64,000 bases of DNA from Bacteroidaceae bacterium (GTDB taxonomy: Bacteria > Bacteroidota > Bacteroidia > Bacteroidales > Bacteroidaceae): the NCBI GenBank assembly GCA_017651315.1, contig JAGCDE010000045.1:78319-142318 (forward strand), in the 5' to 3' direction. Made by a program: the position numbers and the translations under genes. The stretch's first letter is position 1. Every line of letters starts with the position of its first letter. Shown piece after piece: positions 55,501 to 61,800 of this stretch. The notes under the pieces were generated by a model. The model worked only from the letters and a program-made list of their open reading frames with translations. It was not told the DNA's origin and did no database searches.

Positions 55501-56326
55501 TGATGATATTGTTTCACATGTAAAGAAACACGGTCTGGCATCATTGGGCATAGACACATTGAAGACACTTGTCTATATGCCGCAGTCTTACGGCGAGGCC
55601 AGAGGAACTAACATTGTAGTGACTGACAGTACCGGAATGCATACGGAAAAATTCCGTCTGATTGACGGCAAGGACTACTGTGTTCCTTTTGCTTTCACTG
55701 CCGATAATGTGGAGAATACACGTGTTCTGACAGACCGCTCCGCTCCTTACACCGTATGTCTGCCGTATGATTTGGAGATTCCCGATAATGCCAGAGTTTA
55801 TGATCTTAATGACCGTGATGAAAACACGCTTGTTTTCACCGAAATTGTAGGTAGAAAAATGGAGGCCATGAAGCCCTATCTCATAAAGGCTAAGGAAGGT
55901 CAATCCGTATCTCTGGGTACAGTTGATGTCACACTGCCGTCAAGCACAACGGCATTCGGCCGGCAGGATGATACATACGGTTACAGCCTGCGCGGTACGC
56001 TCTCGAGCATAAGTAACGCTGAGGCTGCCGAAGTGGGTGCATACATTCTGCAGGACGACGGCAACTGGCATCCCGTACTGAGCAATTCTGATGATCAGAA
56101 GCAGGCATACGTGCAGGCATTCAGGGCCTATCTGCTGCCAAGCGCAAGACATAACGCACCGCAGCGTATTTCAATCAGGCTGGAGAATGCCGACGGTGAG
56201 ATAGAGACCTTCAGCGCCGATGATCTGGACGGCACCGGACGAGTCTATGACCTGGGCGGTCGTGAGATTGACGGCGATGCCAAGGGTATCATAATCAAGG
56301 ACGGAAAACTGATCTTTAACAGATAA
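46598..56326 (+). CDS. Giant BspA-like surface protein with helical insert
   Basis: A 3242-residue protein from MKKTVLFTLSLLCTMAQGVRA (46598). Three beta-helix-like modules start near residues 21, 348 and 689, each opening G-x-G-T-x-x-x-PY-x-I and containing FSGxFDGxGHTI and GCLFDGxI. From about 1025 on there are BspA-type leucine-rich repeats (IPAGVTQIGANAFDGCTSL and similar), grouped in blocks that begin DDFTVNGVKYxWYR or LAEKLGLTI. A 220-residue Ala/Thr-rich helical segment (about 1494-1713) interrupts one block. The C-terminus (VYDLGGREIDGDAKGIIIKDGKLIFNR) resembles that of the 1474-residue protein. BspA proteins bind host matrix proteins and other bacteria. It is among the longest bacterial ORFs of this type. 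Confidence 0.88.
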   Translation: MKKTVLFTLSLLCTMAQGVRAWDGSGTVENPYQIRNSADWQTLAAEVSNGNVAVGTAFRLMGDISITTPVGTSDHRFSGIFDGGGHTITASLSVPSGRTAPFAYVEDATISHLHVDGTIQGGKHTAGITSSVTGTDNRIEDCHVSADITTFIESGIVIAAGIVGHGNTATLTIEGCLFDGTITSTGVIDDSYAGSIVGWCTTPVTNITVKNCIENATYTNIRHAGFSYADDRSAYTVSRTNCYSLNHNWGEVKHGYRIIYLSDTFIPLYAPVKAYSTSGIEASQVGLKQGGTFYAGSGERVVIESSYYFDAGLIGYNFSSGDITVESGDEILTMPAQDVYMSAYHEYEGDGDEAHPYLIENEGDWLQFAYNMADRNYNTSHYLLTNDIEIHLRAGGPMPDGNNYMDICFGGTFDGGGHTINASLDGGEYTAPFYKVDGATIKNLHVAGNISGGIHSSGLVGGIQSTDGHTNLIENCRVSATITCSSTHAGGFVGHAYSSTTTLRGCLFDGRITGNNLTYVGTLVGWCGNNGGGITLQDCADYAAVNAGVFGAQGCKTDLVWEEGATAKCHSAINCYGGSGVGKRTAVVRNGNPALNVTWHLRDGLSAPVEYAVSHLASYGTGLLFDNEVFFVGKDETLLFYPAAKEEFSLIAVTIDAEATLGLAGGGWYSATFTNTVNSRFNIDATIMSSGDFTGDGTEVSPYLISSTAEWTKLSLDLSTGNNTYIGKVFRLTQNIDCGGISVGTDEHPFSGTFDGDGHTLTLNAGSDYNPSPTAVSPFYRVSEATFRHLHTAGKVCTSAQYTGGIISQVFGSKATRLYDCHSSMTVFSTISGDASNGGLVGAASNCDSLVIERCSFTGNLHSNGSATNCGGFIGWSNVPVTIRQSLFDPADLVWYYLVRIGQNFARMADYSKLTIEDCYTTYNFEADGHQGTFVVDELFAPEGGSYEFVGEPDVTFNGRGYYKNGCWIRTTLDASMPFDHWQDGLNGCFISDPWTRNGLHQLKDMNYKPSLGAYSIPIPEAETERTLWGVTYRYLSRRDYHFYISDEYRLAKGWEFESSDADANLIVKDSNGKASEITVITGYRESDYNSDGVQIHNDLVGDWRNHTHLGLIAPHAFRNSQALKSLYFKDTDANNYNALLPFDFTIETGAFENCTNFKELKMMQYTTRDDNHWEAISPDQVTFLADNAFDGCPNLKISVQADKYQGYFASSVWKKHKSRFIIYEATTEDFTVNGVKYHWYRNFDQTEDLKNDESGKEKMLQQIRIWNADYQQFNAASLLDTKDDCNVYYASIIGVDNSDIDNAGGTMRIYNDPGSYYNYKTIVLNRDAIAGNTHIKNIEFWQTNGRSENSFSDLRMVIPNGAFKGCTNLKELRLFYYVQDGDDRWTALGPKDIIPGDNIFGLESVRPDDINKDYDFGSKPKVPQDFKIIVAPELYPDFMDDPNWLPYLGYIEPMEYLPARSDDFTLNGLTYSYMTSPGGIMQTSQVVSQDVSWWTAPRIAIEVALMVATMSSTLAGTTAAQQQAGLQALENSSFSALEQSSSNLTAAQEFKNFVTRTTAALTTAYNTNGPKQIENIVKVIAALNTRKLTDFGLENTATAALLQMWGIVNANGLFVATEESLAKMEEYVLLGCAFNLSQGFANTATQKAVTQLATQKAAYEAVKRAYEAAQKRFFINMAISRQYVNEATMRKVLPSVAGSVSTAGYLASKCWGGSGSYNADLMNKGMRENILSNIHQVGLVGGGYVITTPQKNLVYHTYINNVDDNLTDAVIEAGSWTGTNQSTATMTFARNAFRNKPNLKTIRFKESPCTSNASMSLPLTIPDSAFVGCTSLTEFSTLLQTEGNGTRALGPENFILAGDSIFAGLDSLKFHIVIDPLRKEDFLASESWKPLQRFFKYESAQPAPTESAYGANYAYAYEMNSIKKEHKAQGHLVEHTLVVSADDDFITGHQGAVKLCNDIGVWNNYQIDEVKAEAFKGKLNLRSVSFVDLYGAGAFGDCYSDLQVHIGDRAFQDCANLADLDLLYMVTDGINHIVPMTPQMITIGKDVFKGSPARLKMMPQQVAWFEADDTWAEYKDRFMPCVVRFTDPGIKKALKDMAYYDPANTGTDPAYWEDYCDFARIGGAGFSWLDGKFTAQRENIYSFADFRWFESVGLDYVGNSWFDGCYKMGDIVLPSTIKTIGARAFYGCAALQEIEIPAGVTQIGANAFDGCTSLNTIMVKGDVPAAIGSDAFHKHDNLRIYVPTDKVDEYTTAWSEYARYIQPAATYNLYKEVTVYGVGELASKLGLTLIKENDKVRYIVGPYAKYDSLTVTGPLNGEDVAVLRHMMGANGWESESTDGQLRYLNLWNASLKRDMVNSYNGYGVDEYLEKDNWIGEYMFHNCNSLESVVLPKTVTEIGENAFQEAFGLKRITVGRNTTKYTRDLLQDLPGIEEVVFLTDTPATSESSDPWEAPIGQVYTLTSQLGDYLGDPGLTQQAQAVSSPFSSDDLMWVLADKGHFFPSQYLSLENVENIFSYNTTIKDLDEFDRFRNVKRLENTFTGMSSLETISLPAEIEYISSTAFIGCSKLKTIHISCVGDTVPTLAMDAFISLPADFSILVPKQYCKLYRERWAQYADHINPESTNSDYTEIITVVLTEPNTLAEKLGLTITTDRASEFGGNYVKGIKGDYSQIYKLKVIGPISGADLDVMRYMAGYCPWASTRNYSGRLEYIDLYDADIVESNMGVVGYYKAGSSFYLAENFKLYNIEKNKLPHHAFLRAYNLKTLILPRTCTEVNERALQECEGLETLVIGDDMTTFNWNALDDDAMLTRMYILAKNKVEIDTELALWRWLCNNYNPTFDAFYVRPSLYDQYLMDDAYTGSSWQRTNNVSKGDFNDDESFCVFASHAAATHDDLTGVFSVNGWFDNHTGVRDLTALGFAAIDELRAEDMQKLTRLECVTLPVTLTKIDDNVFSMATNLRYVDMLMIDDDIVSHVKKHGLASLGIDTLKTLVYMPQSYGEARGTNIVVTDSTGMHTEKFRLIDGKDYCVPFAFTADNVENTRVLTDRSAPYTVCLPYDLEIPDNARVYDLNDRDENTLVFTEIVGRKMEAMKPYLIKAKEGQSVSLGTVDVTLPSSTTAFGRQDDTYGYSLRGTLSSISNAEAAEVGAYILQDDGNWHPVLSNSDDQKQAYVQAFRAYLLPSARHNAPQRISIRLENADGEIETFSADDLDGTGRVYDLGGREIDGDAKGIIIKDGKLIFNR

Positions 56327-56339
56327 AAACTGCAAGATA

Positions 56340-56903
56340 ATGAAAAAGCTATTTATATTAACGGCAGTCATAACTGTGCTGACACTGAATACGGGCTGTA
56401 ACAGAAAGGACAAGATCGCCCCCATCTCTGTTATAGGCAGTTGGTATGCAGAGTATGATAAGGACGGTACCTTTTACGATTATGGCGCTGGTGATGATGT
56501 TCCCTACAAGAGGGTTATCCAGTTCTATCAGTTCGTAGATGAGAAGACGGGTTACTGGACAGAGTTCCTGTTCTGTGAGGGATCAACCTATCCCTACATT
56601 CAGTATGGCGGCCTGGCCGGTCTGGAATATGCTGACGGCGCATTCACTTATACGGTGAATGATGACGGAACCATCCTGGTCACTCTGATCAATTCTCTTG
56701 AAGATAATTCCTGGACATTGAAAGCATCGGACCAAAAGATTGCAGGCACAGATGAAGGGATAAGCTATACCCTTGTCCCGGCATCAGAAAACCAGATAAA
56801 CCAGGTAAATAGATGGGATGATGAATTACACGGCGGTTCAGCCGAAGATGAATATCTCTATACTGACATCACCGATGATCCCGCCACCCATCCGTCAAAC
56901 TAA
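56340..56903 (+). CDS. Hypothetical lipoprotein
   Basis: A 187-residue protein with lipobox LNTGC (signal MKKLFILTAVITVLTLNTGCN). The mature part begins ISVIGSWYAEYDKDG, like the first strand of lipocalin-type lipoproteins, and continues with aromatic-rich strands (VIQFYQFVDEKTGYWTEFLFCEG, GAFTYTVNDDGTILVTLINS). It ends in an acidic tail (DDELHGGSAEDEYLYTDITDDP). It starts 13 nt after the giant gene and is probably co-transcribed, so an anchoring or accessory role is possible. No family is recognised with confidence. Confidence 0.75.
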   Translation: MKKLFILTAVITVLTLNTGCNRKDKIAPISVIGSWYAEYDKDGTFYDYGAGDDVPYKRVIQFYQFVDEKTGYWTEFLFCEGSTYPYIQYGGLAGLEYADGAFTYTVNDDGTILVTLINSLEDNSWTLKASDQKIAGTDEGISYTLVPASENQINQVNRWDDELHGGSAEDEYLYTDITDDPATHPSN

Positions 56904-56948
56904 TAACTGTCTTTCCTGAATTTTGGTTGACAGTGTTTATTCTTGACA

Positions 56949-56980
56949 AATTGGCCTCAGAGAAATCTCTGAGGCCAATT
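56949..56980. terminator. Bidirectional terminator hairpin
   Basis: Perfect 14-bp arms (AATTGGCCTCAGAG at 56949-56962 and its complement at 56967-56980) around an AAAT loop. It lies between the surface-protein operon and the 3' end of the converging tRNA gene. Confidence 0.75.
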
Positions 56981-56985
56981 AATCG

Positions 56986-57059
56986 TGATTCCGTTGGGAT
57001 TCGAACCCAAGACCCACAGCTTAGAAGGCTGTTGCTCTATCCAGCTGAGCTACGGAACC
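56986..57059 (-). tRNA. tRNA-Arg (anticodon UCU)
   Basis: A 74-nt cloverleaf on the minus strand. The acceptor stem is GGTTCCG with CGGAATC (one G.U), the D-arm GCTCAGCTGGATAGAGC, and the anticodon arm ACAGC-CTTCTAA-GCTGT with TCT at the anticodon. The T-arm is GGGTTCGAATCCC and the discriminator is A. CCA is not encoded. UCU reads AGA/AGG codons. Confidence 0.95.
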
Positions 57060-57077
57060 GAGCCTGAAGCCAGACGA

Positions 57078-57183
57078 ACAAAGAAAACAACGTTTTCTTT
57101 GTATTGATTTGATATTATGGAAAAAAGGAACTCGTTCATTTTTTCCGTAATTTCAAATCAATCAAGAGAGCTTGCTCTCTTTG
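57078..57183. repeat. Three consecutive hairpins upstream of tRNA-Arg
   Basis: Hairpin A: ACAAAGAAAAC (57078-57088) with its complement at 57092-57102. Hairpin B: 24-nt arms at 57103-57126 and 57139-57162 with two mismatches and a 12-nt loop. Hairpin C: AAGAGAG (57164-57170) with CTCTCTT (57175-57181) around CTTG. They abut each other with almost no spacer. Confidence 0.8.
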
Positions 57184-57191
57184 TCGTGGCG

Positions 57192-57389
57192 CTACCGAGG
57201 TCAAACGAAGTTTAACCTTAATCGAGGTCGACGAAGTCAACCTACCGAGGTCAAACGAAGTTTAACCTTAATCAAGGTCGACGAAGTCAACCAACCGAGG
57301 TCAAACGAAGTTTAACCTTAATCAAGGTCGACAAAGTCCACCTACCGAGGTCAACGAAGTCCACCCTACCGAAGTAGAACGAAGTTCAC
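57192..57389. repeat. 50-bp tandem repeats (three full units plus two decayed)
   Basis: Units start at 57192, 57242 and 57292, with period exactly 50 and few differences, then shortened units at 57342-57364 and 57365-57389. Each unit has two related halves, ACCGAGGTCAAACGAAGTTT and AAGGTCGACGAAGTCAAC. There are no unique spacers and no coding frame. It fills the gap between tRNA-Arg and the membrane protein gene. Confidence 0.85.
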
Positions 57390-57429
57390 CCCCGCAAGCG
57401 GCCGCAAAATTAAGCAAAATTTTCTGATT

Positions 57430-58170
57430 TCAAACCTCAACAATCCTTTTTTGGTCCAAGAGGACTATTATCGGCAGCGGAATCCAATAAATGAGGAACG
57501 AAAGAACCGACATCAGCCCGGGAGAGATGCCGGCCAAGGCATCAAGACGGGTATATTTGACCGTCTCAATGAGCTGTGCCGCTATGAGCATGGTCAGCAG
57601 GAATGAAGCTGCAACCCTTATCATGGACGAAAGGGCTTCAACACACTCGCTGGCTGTATGAAAAGTATCGGTTGATATGCCGTAGATAAGAGATGGCAGC
57701 AGGAGGGCAAGCATCAGGATGAAGACAGCACCATGGGCAAGCGGGCCGCCTTTGATGGCTCCTGTCACTCCGAGCAGCAGATTACTTCCGGAGAACAAGC
57801 CGAAGAGTATTATCACAATAATCACCACAAAGGTTATCAGGCTTATCAGCAATGAGACCCTTTCCCTTGGGGAGAGTGTCATGGAATGGAGCAGAGCCCG
57901 GAACAGGCCGCTCTCCTTCCCTGCCCCGACTGCGACCAGTATCATCAGGGCCTCCCCCACAGGAGCGTTACCCATGCAGCTTGCGGCATTGCGCACGAAC
58001 CATCGTATTCCCTGTTCGCTTAGCAGGCTCTGGAGCATTGGGCCGCCGCTCCTCCCTAATGTCCTGATTTCCACCACACTCCCTATCCAGGAGACGAAAA
58101 CGGCCAGAACCAGCAGGACAAGATATACTATGGCCGGATGCGGAAGATTCCTCTTTCTGTTCTCACTCAT
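57430..58170 (-). CDS. Polytopic membrane protein, half-length AbgT-like
   Basis: A 246-residue protein from MSENRKRNLPH (58170), overlapping the response regulator's 3' end by 8 nt. Five or six TM helices are seen (IVYLVLLVLAVFVSWIG, LLISLITFVVIIVIILFGLFSG, FILMLALLLPSLIYG, SFLLTMLIAAQLI, LSFLIYWIPLPIIVLL). The segment LLSEQGIRWFVRNAASCMGNAPVGEALMILVAVGAGKESGLF resembles the N-terminal part of AbgT (p-aminobenzoyl-glutamate) transporters, which are about 500 residues. It is either a shortened relative or a separate family. It is probably co-transcribed with the regulator and sensor upstream. The function is unknown. Confidence 0.6.
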   Translation of the reverse strand: MSENRKRNLPHPAIVYLVLLVLAVFVSWIGSVVEIRTLGRSGGPMLQSLLSEQGIRWFVRNAASCMGNAPVGEALMILVAVGAGKESGLFRALLHSMTLSPRERVSLLISLITFVVIIVIILFGLFSGSNLLLGVTGAIKGGPLAHGAVFILMLALLLPSLIYGISTDTFHTASECVEALSSMIRVAASFLLTMLIAAQLIETVKYTRLDALAGISPGLMSVLSFLIYWIPLPIIVLLDQKRIVEV

Positions 58171-58885
58171 CGGCCTCAAGTCTGGAGGGATCAATTATAT
58201 TGAGTTCTATTGCCTTCACGACAAGACGGGTTACATTGACACCGCGCTGCTCACCCGCCGGGAACAGACGTGAAATGAGGTCCGCCTGCCGTTTCTCCAA
58301 GGACTTGGAACTGAACGGCATGGTGCGCAATTCGCTTATCATCTCCTTGGTATAACCGAGAGCCAGATGCCGCAGGAGTCGTTCGTCATACTCGTCTATC
58401 TCATACCGGATGAAAGCGGTGCGCTGGAGTCCCTCCTCATAGACTGACCTGCTGAACCGTTCCACCATCTTCTCCAGGATGGGCTGGTTAAAGACGTACC
58501 GCTTGCCGGACATCACGTCCATCACCTCACTCCTGGTGAGCAGCTCGCCTGTCTTGAGAACTATACCGTGAGCACCGGCTTCAAGCACGTCAACCCACAG
58601 TTTCTCATTCAGGAGCTCACCCGTGAATATAAGGACCTTTATATCCGGATAGTCCGAATGGACCTTACGGCAGATATCCACGCCAACGGTTGTCGAGCCT
58701 CCCAGCCCCAGGTCAAGAAGTATGAGGTCCGGTTGGGCTCCTTCCTCCATCAGTTTCCAGAACTCTTTCTCGGTCTGTGCTGTACCAATCACCTCAATCT
58801 CCGGAATATCATTGCGTATGATTGACAGTGTACCCTTCAGCTCAAGGGAGACATCCTCCACTATGACTACTTTGAACTTTTCCAT
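58163..58885 (-). CDS. Response regulator (REC plus helix-turn-helix-like output)
   Basis: A 240-residue protein. In the REC domain, the acidic pair is E10-D11 (VIVEDVS), the phospho-acceptor Asp58 is in LILLDLGLGG, Thr is in LIFTGEL and Lys in IVLKTGE. The C-terminal about 90 residues (YDERLLRHLALGYTKEMISELRTMPFSSKSLEKRQADLISRLF) have the spacing of a LuxR/GerE helix-turn-helix but with a longer loop. It starts 13 nt after the sensor gene, its likely kinase, and overlaps the membrane protein gene downstream. Confidence 0.88.
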   Translation of the reverse strand: MEKFKVVIVEDVSLELKGTLSIIRNDIPEIEVIGTAQTEKEFWKLMEEGAQPDLILLDLGLGGSTTVGVDICRKVHSDYPDIKVLIFTGELLNEKLWVDVLEAGAHGIVLKTGELLTRSEVMDVMSGKRYVFNQPILEKMVERFSRSVYEEGLQRTAFIRYEIDEYDERLLRHLALGYTKEMISELRTMPFSSKSLEKRQADLISRLFPAGEQRGVNVTRLVVKAIELNIIDPSRLEADE

Positions 58886-58898
58886 ATCTATTTATCCG

Positions 58899-61800
58899 TT
58901 AATTCCACAAAGGCATTGTAAACCATATCACCACCCCGCCCTGTTCATGCTCAGCATTGATCCTGCAGCCGGGATACCCGAACAGCTCGTCATGTTCCCT
59001 GATTATCTGGCGGCATATCACGTATGACATACTCTCCCTGTTCTTCAACGGTGAGAAAAGCAGGTCCGTATCCGCATCTGTGAACCTTGTTCCAGTCCTG
59101 TGAACCGATATCCGCACGAATCCTCCCTCCACCGATGCATCCAGAAGCACATTTTCACCTTCCGATACATCCTCCACCAGACTCTCAAGCATATAACGGA
59201 GCATACCGCCGTCACCTTTCACTGAATGGGAACTCATGGTGCATTCCAGGCGGGCATTGACACCCCTGCGGGAAGTATGTCTCTCAAAGAATGCCTTAGT
59301 GTCAGTCATGAGCGTATCCACATCCACTCTCTCAGCGTGAAGCAGATGCTCCTTGGTCTGTGAGAGTGCGTACTGACTCAGTATCCCGTATATCTCGCGG
59401 TAATAATCAACCAGTTCCTGCATGTCCGATACATCGGCATCCGTCTGGGCCATCTGCATTATGCGGTTAGGATACCATACGGTCTCATGCTTGAGTGTGG
59501 ACAGGCAGTTGTCAAGAACCAGATTGCTCACATGCAGGCGGTTGTCCTCAAACCGAATCCTTTCTGATTCCTCCTGTATCTGCTCCAGATTCCTGAAACC
59601 AATCTGGAAACGCATCACACAGCTGTTGAGAGCCGTAGCTAAGTAATGGGTCACCATATCCGTCACAACTCTCCATGTATCGTCCGGCTCATGCTCTAAA
59701 CGTATCCCCAACGCACCGGTACACTGCATGTTGCCGTCGATCTCCACGAGCAGTGGAAGAGCCTGACACAAACCGTCCGTAGTGCTCTGCGGAATCCCGT
59801 TTTCAATACATTCACGTACGCGGTCATTCAGCCGCTCGTCATGTGACCTGCTCACGGCCGATGCGGAACATACCTTCCCCTCATCGGTTATCGAGACGGT
59901 GAGCTCCCGCAGGTCATAGAGATGCTCCATCTCTTCCGCCATACCCTCAGCCACACGCTGCAGCACCTCATTTATATTGAAGTTGTCCGTATCCCTGACG
60001 GATGTGGTCTCTGAAATCCTGTTCACCACCCTAACCACCTGCTGCAGGTCACTGCGGTAACGGAGCCAGTGACGGGAGCGCATCAGGAAACGCATGAGCA
60101 GCATAATCATGAGCAGGATAATCAGTATGATAACCGCAATGGTCAGGTTGCTGTTGTACCGCTGCAGTTCCAGACAGTCCTGCTCAATCTGGCCCTCACT
60201 GTAGAACAGCTTGAACAGCTTGAGGTATGCCTCGTCATTATATCGGTAAACCGCCCAATCCTTGAGGGCAAGAGCCGATACGGCCACCTCGTTCCTTATC
60301 CAGAGCACAGTCTCGTAATCAGTGGCATAACCAGATTCCAACCAGAAAGTCTCACACGGTGTTCCGGAATCCAGGAACTTAAGCGTCAGCTGCGGATTTC
60401 CTCCATGGGCCAGATAATCCTCATTCAGAGCGGCAAGCGCTGAATCAGCGTAAGCGAGAGCCTCCTCAAAACGCATCTCCGTATTGCAGAGATAGGTCTG
60501 GTAGGCATAGTTGTAGGCTTTCACGATAAGGGAATCGGAAGTATAGTCCTCAGCCGTTGTTTCGGAAAGGGCAGGAACGGTCCAGACCAGGGCGAGCAGC
60601 AGCCCGAGGGCCCTACGGACACCCTTGGGCAGCCTGAAGGAGAAACGGCTGCCCTTGCCCGGCGTACTCTCCACGTTGAAACGGCATACGGTGAATATCT
60701 CATCGGACTTGCGGTATTTCTCTATAATTCCGCGGCAGCTCATTATCCCGAACCCGCTGCCTTTGTTGCGGCGGGCATCAGCGGAACCTATGCTGTCAGG
60801 GTCATACACCTTCTCCTCATTTATACGCCTCACATCCTCCGCGCTAAGCCCTATACCGCTGTCTTGAACCGATACCTCCACCCAGTCATTATCCTCCACG
60901 GCCTCTATCCTCACCTTTCCGCCCGATGGAGTGAACTTACGGGCATTCTCAGCCAGAGTGTTCAGCATGAACAGCGTCAGGACGCGGTCAGCACGCACAG
61001 TGGCATCGGTCCTCTCTACATCCAGTTCCAGACCTTTCAGCGTGAAACTGCGGCTTCCGTGACTCACTATATCAAACAACTGCTGCAGCGGGAAACTCTC
61101 CACATTGAGCCTGACCATCCCCTGACGGACGTTTATCCAGCTGGCCAGCACATCATTATAGTCATTTATACAGCCGGCCAGTTCCCGTATGTATTCCAGG
61201 CTGCGGGCATACTGCTCGCTCTCAGGAGAGAGCCTGGTAAGATGCCCTATCTCCGCCCTCATGCGGTCTATGTAAGGCAGACATTCGGCCACCACCTGAC
61301 AGCAAGTCTTACGGGCAATGTTCTCCCTCTTGTTGCGGTCAGCGTGCATCCTATACACATACTGCTGTTTCTCCACCTGACGCAGACGGTTCTCCTGCCC
61401 CGTCAGCTCATCGGCATTCTTCAGGGCCACCTTGATGAACGGATTCACAGTCTTAATCACAGCCAGAGTGTGCCTGTCCGGCCTGCTGCCGTTCCAGTCC
61501 GCATCAATCTGGCCGTCGGCCGAGACTGATACCGTACTTGCGCCTGTTATTTCACGTATTGACTCTGAGACTGTACTGTTAAGATACTCATGAATATCCG
61601 AACCTTCAGGCACCGGATGCAGTATCTCCTCACAGATGGACACCGTCTTGCGCATGAGTTCCGCATAACGTTCCCTGTACGCCTTTATCCTCTTATGGAA
61701 CACCGCCACAGCCAGCAGCAGCAACAGTATGATACCCACAATCACCCAAAGCAGCGCGGTAAGCCTGTTGTTGGACCGTCGCAGAAGTATGGAACGCGCC

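Noticed and set aside
57192-57389. CRISPR array
   Set aside because: The 50-bp units are directly adjacent with no unique spacers, have internal half-repeats, and no cas genes are in the window.
57060-57430. Integrated element at tRNA-Arg
   Set aside because: No integrase gene and no duplicated tRNA 3' end flank the tRNA; the adjacent DNA is repeats followed by chromosomal-looking genes.
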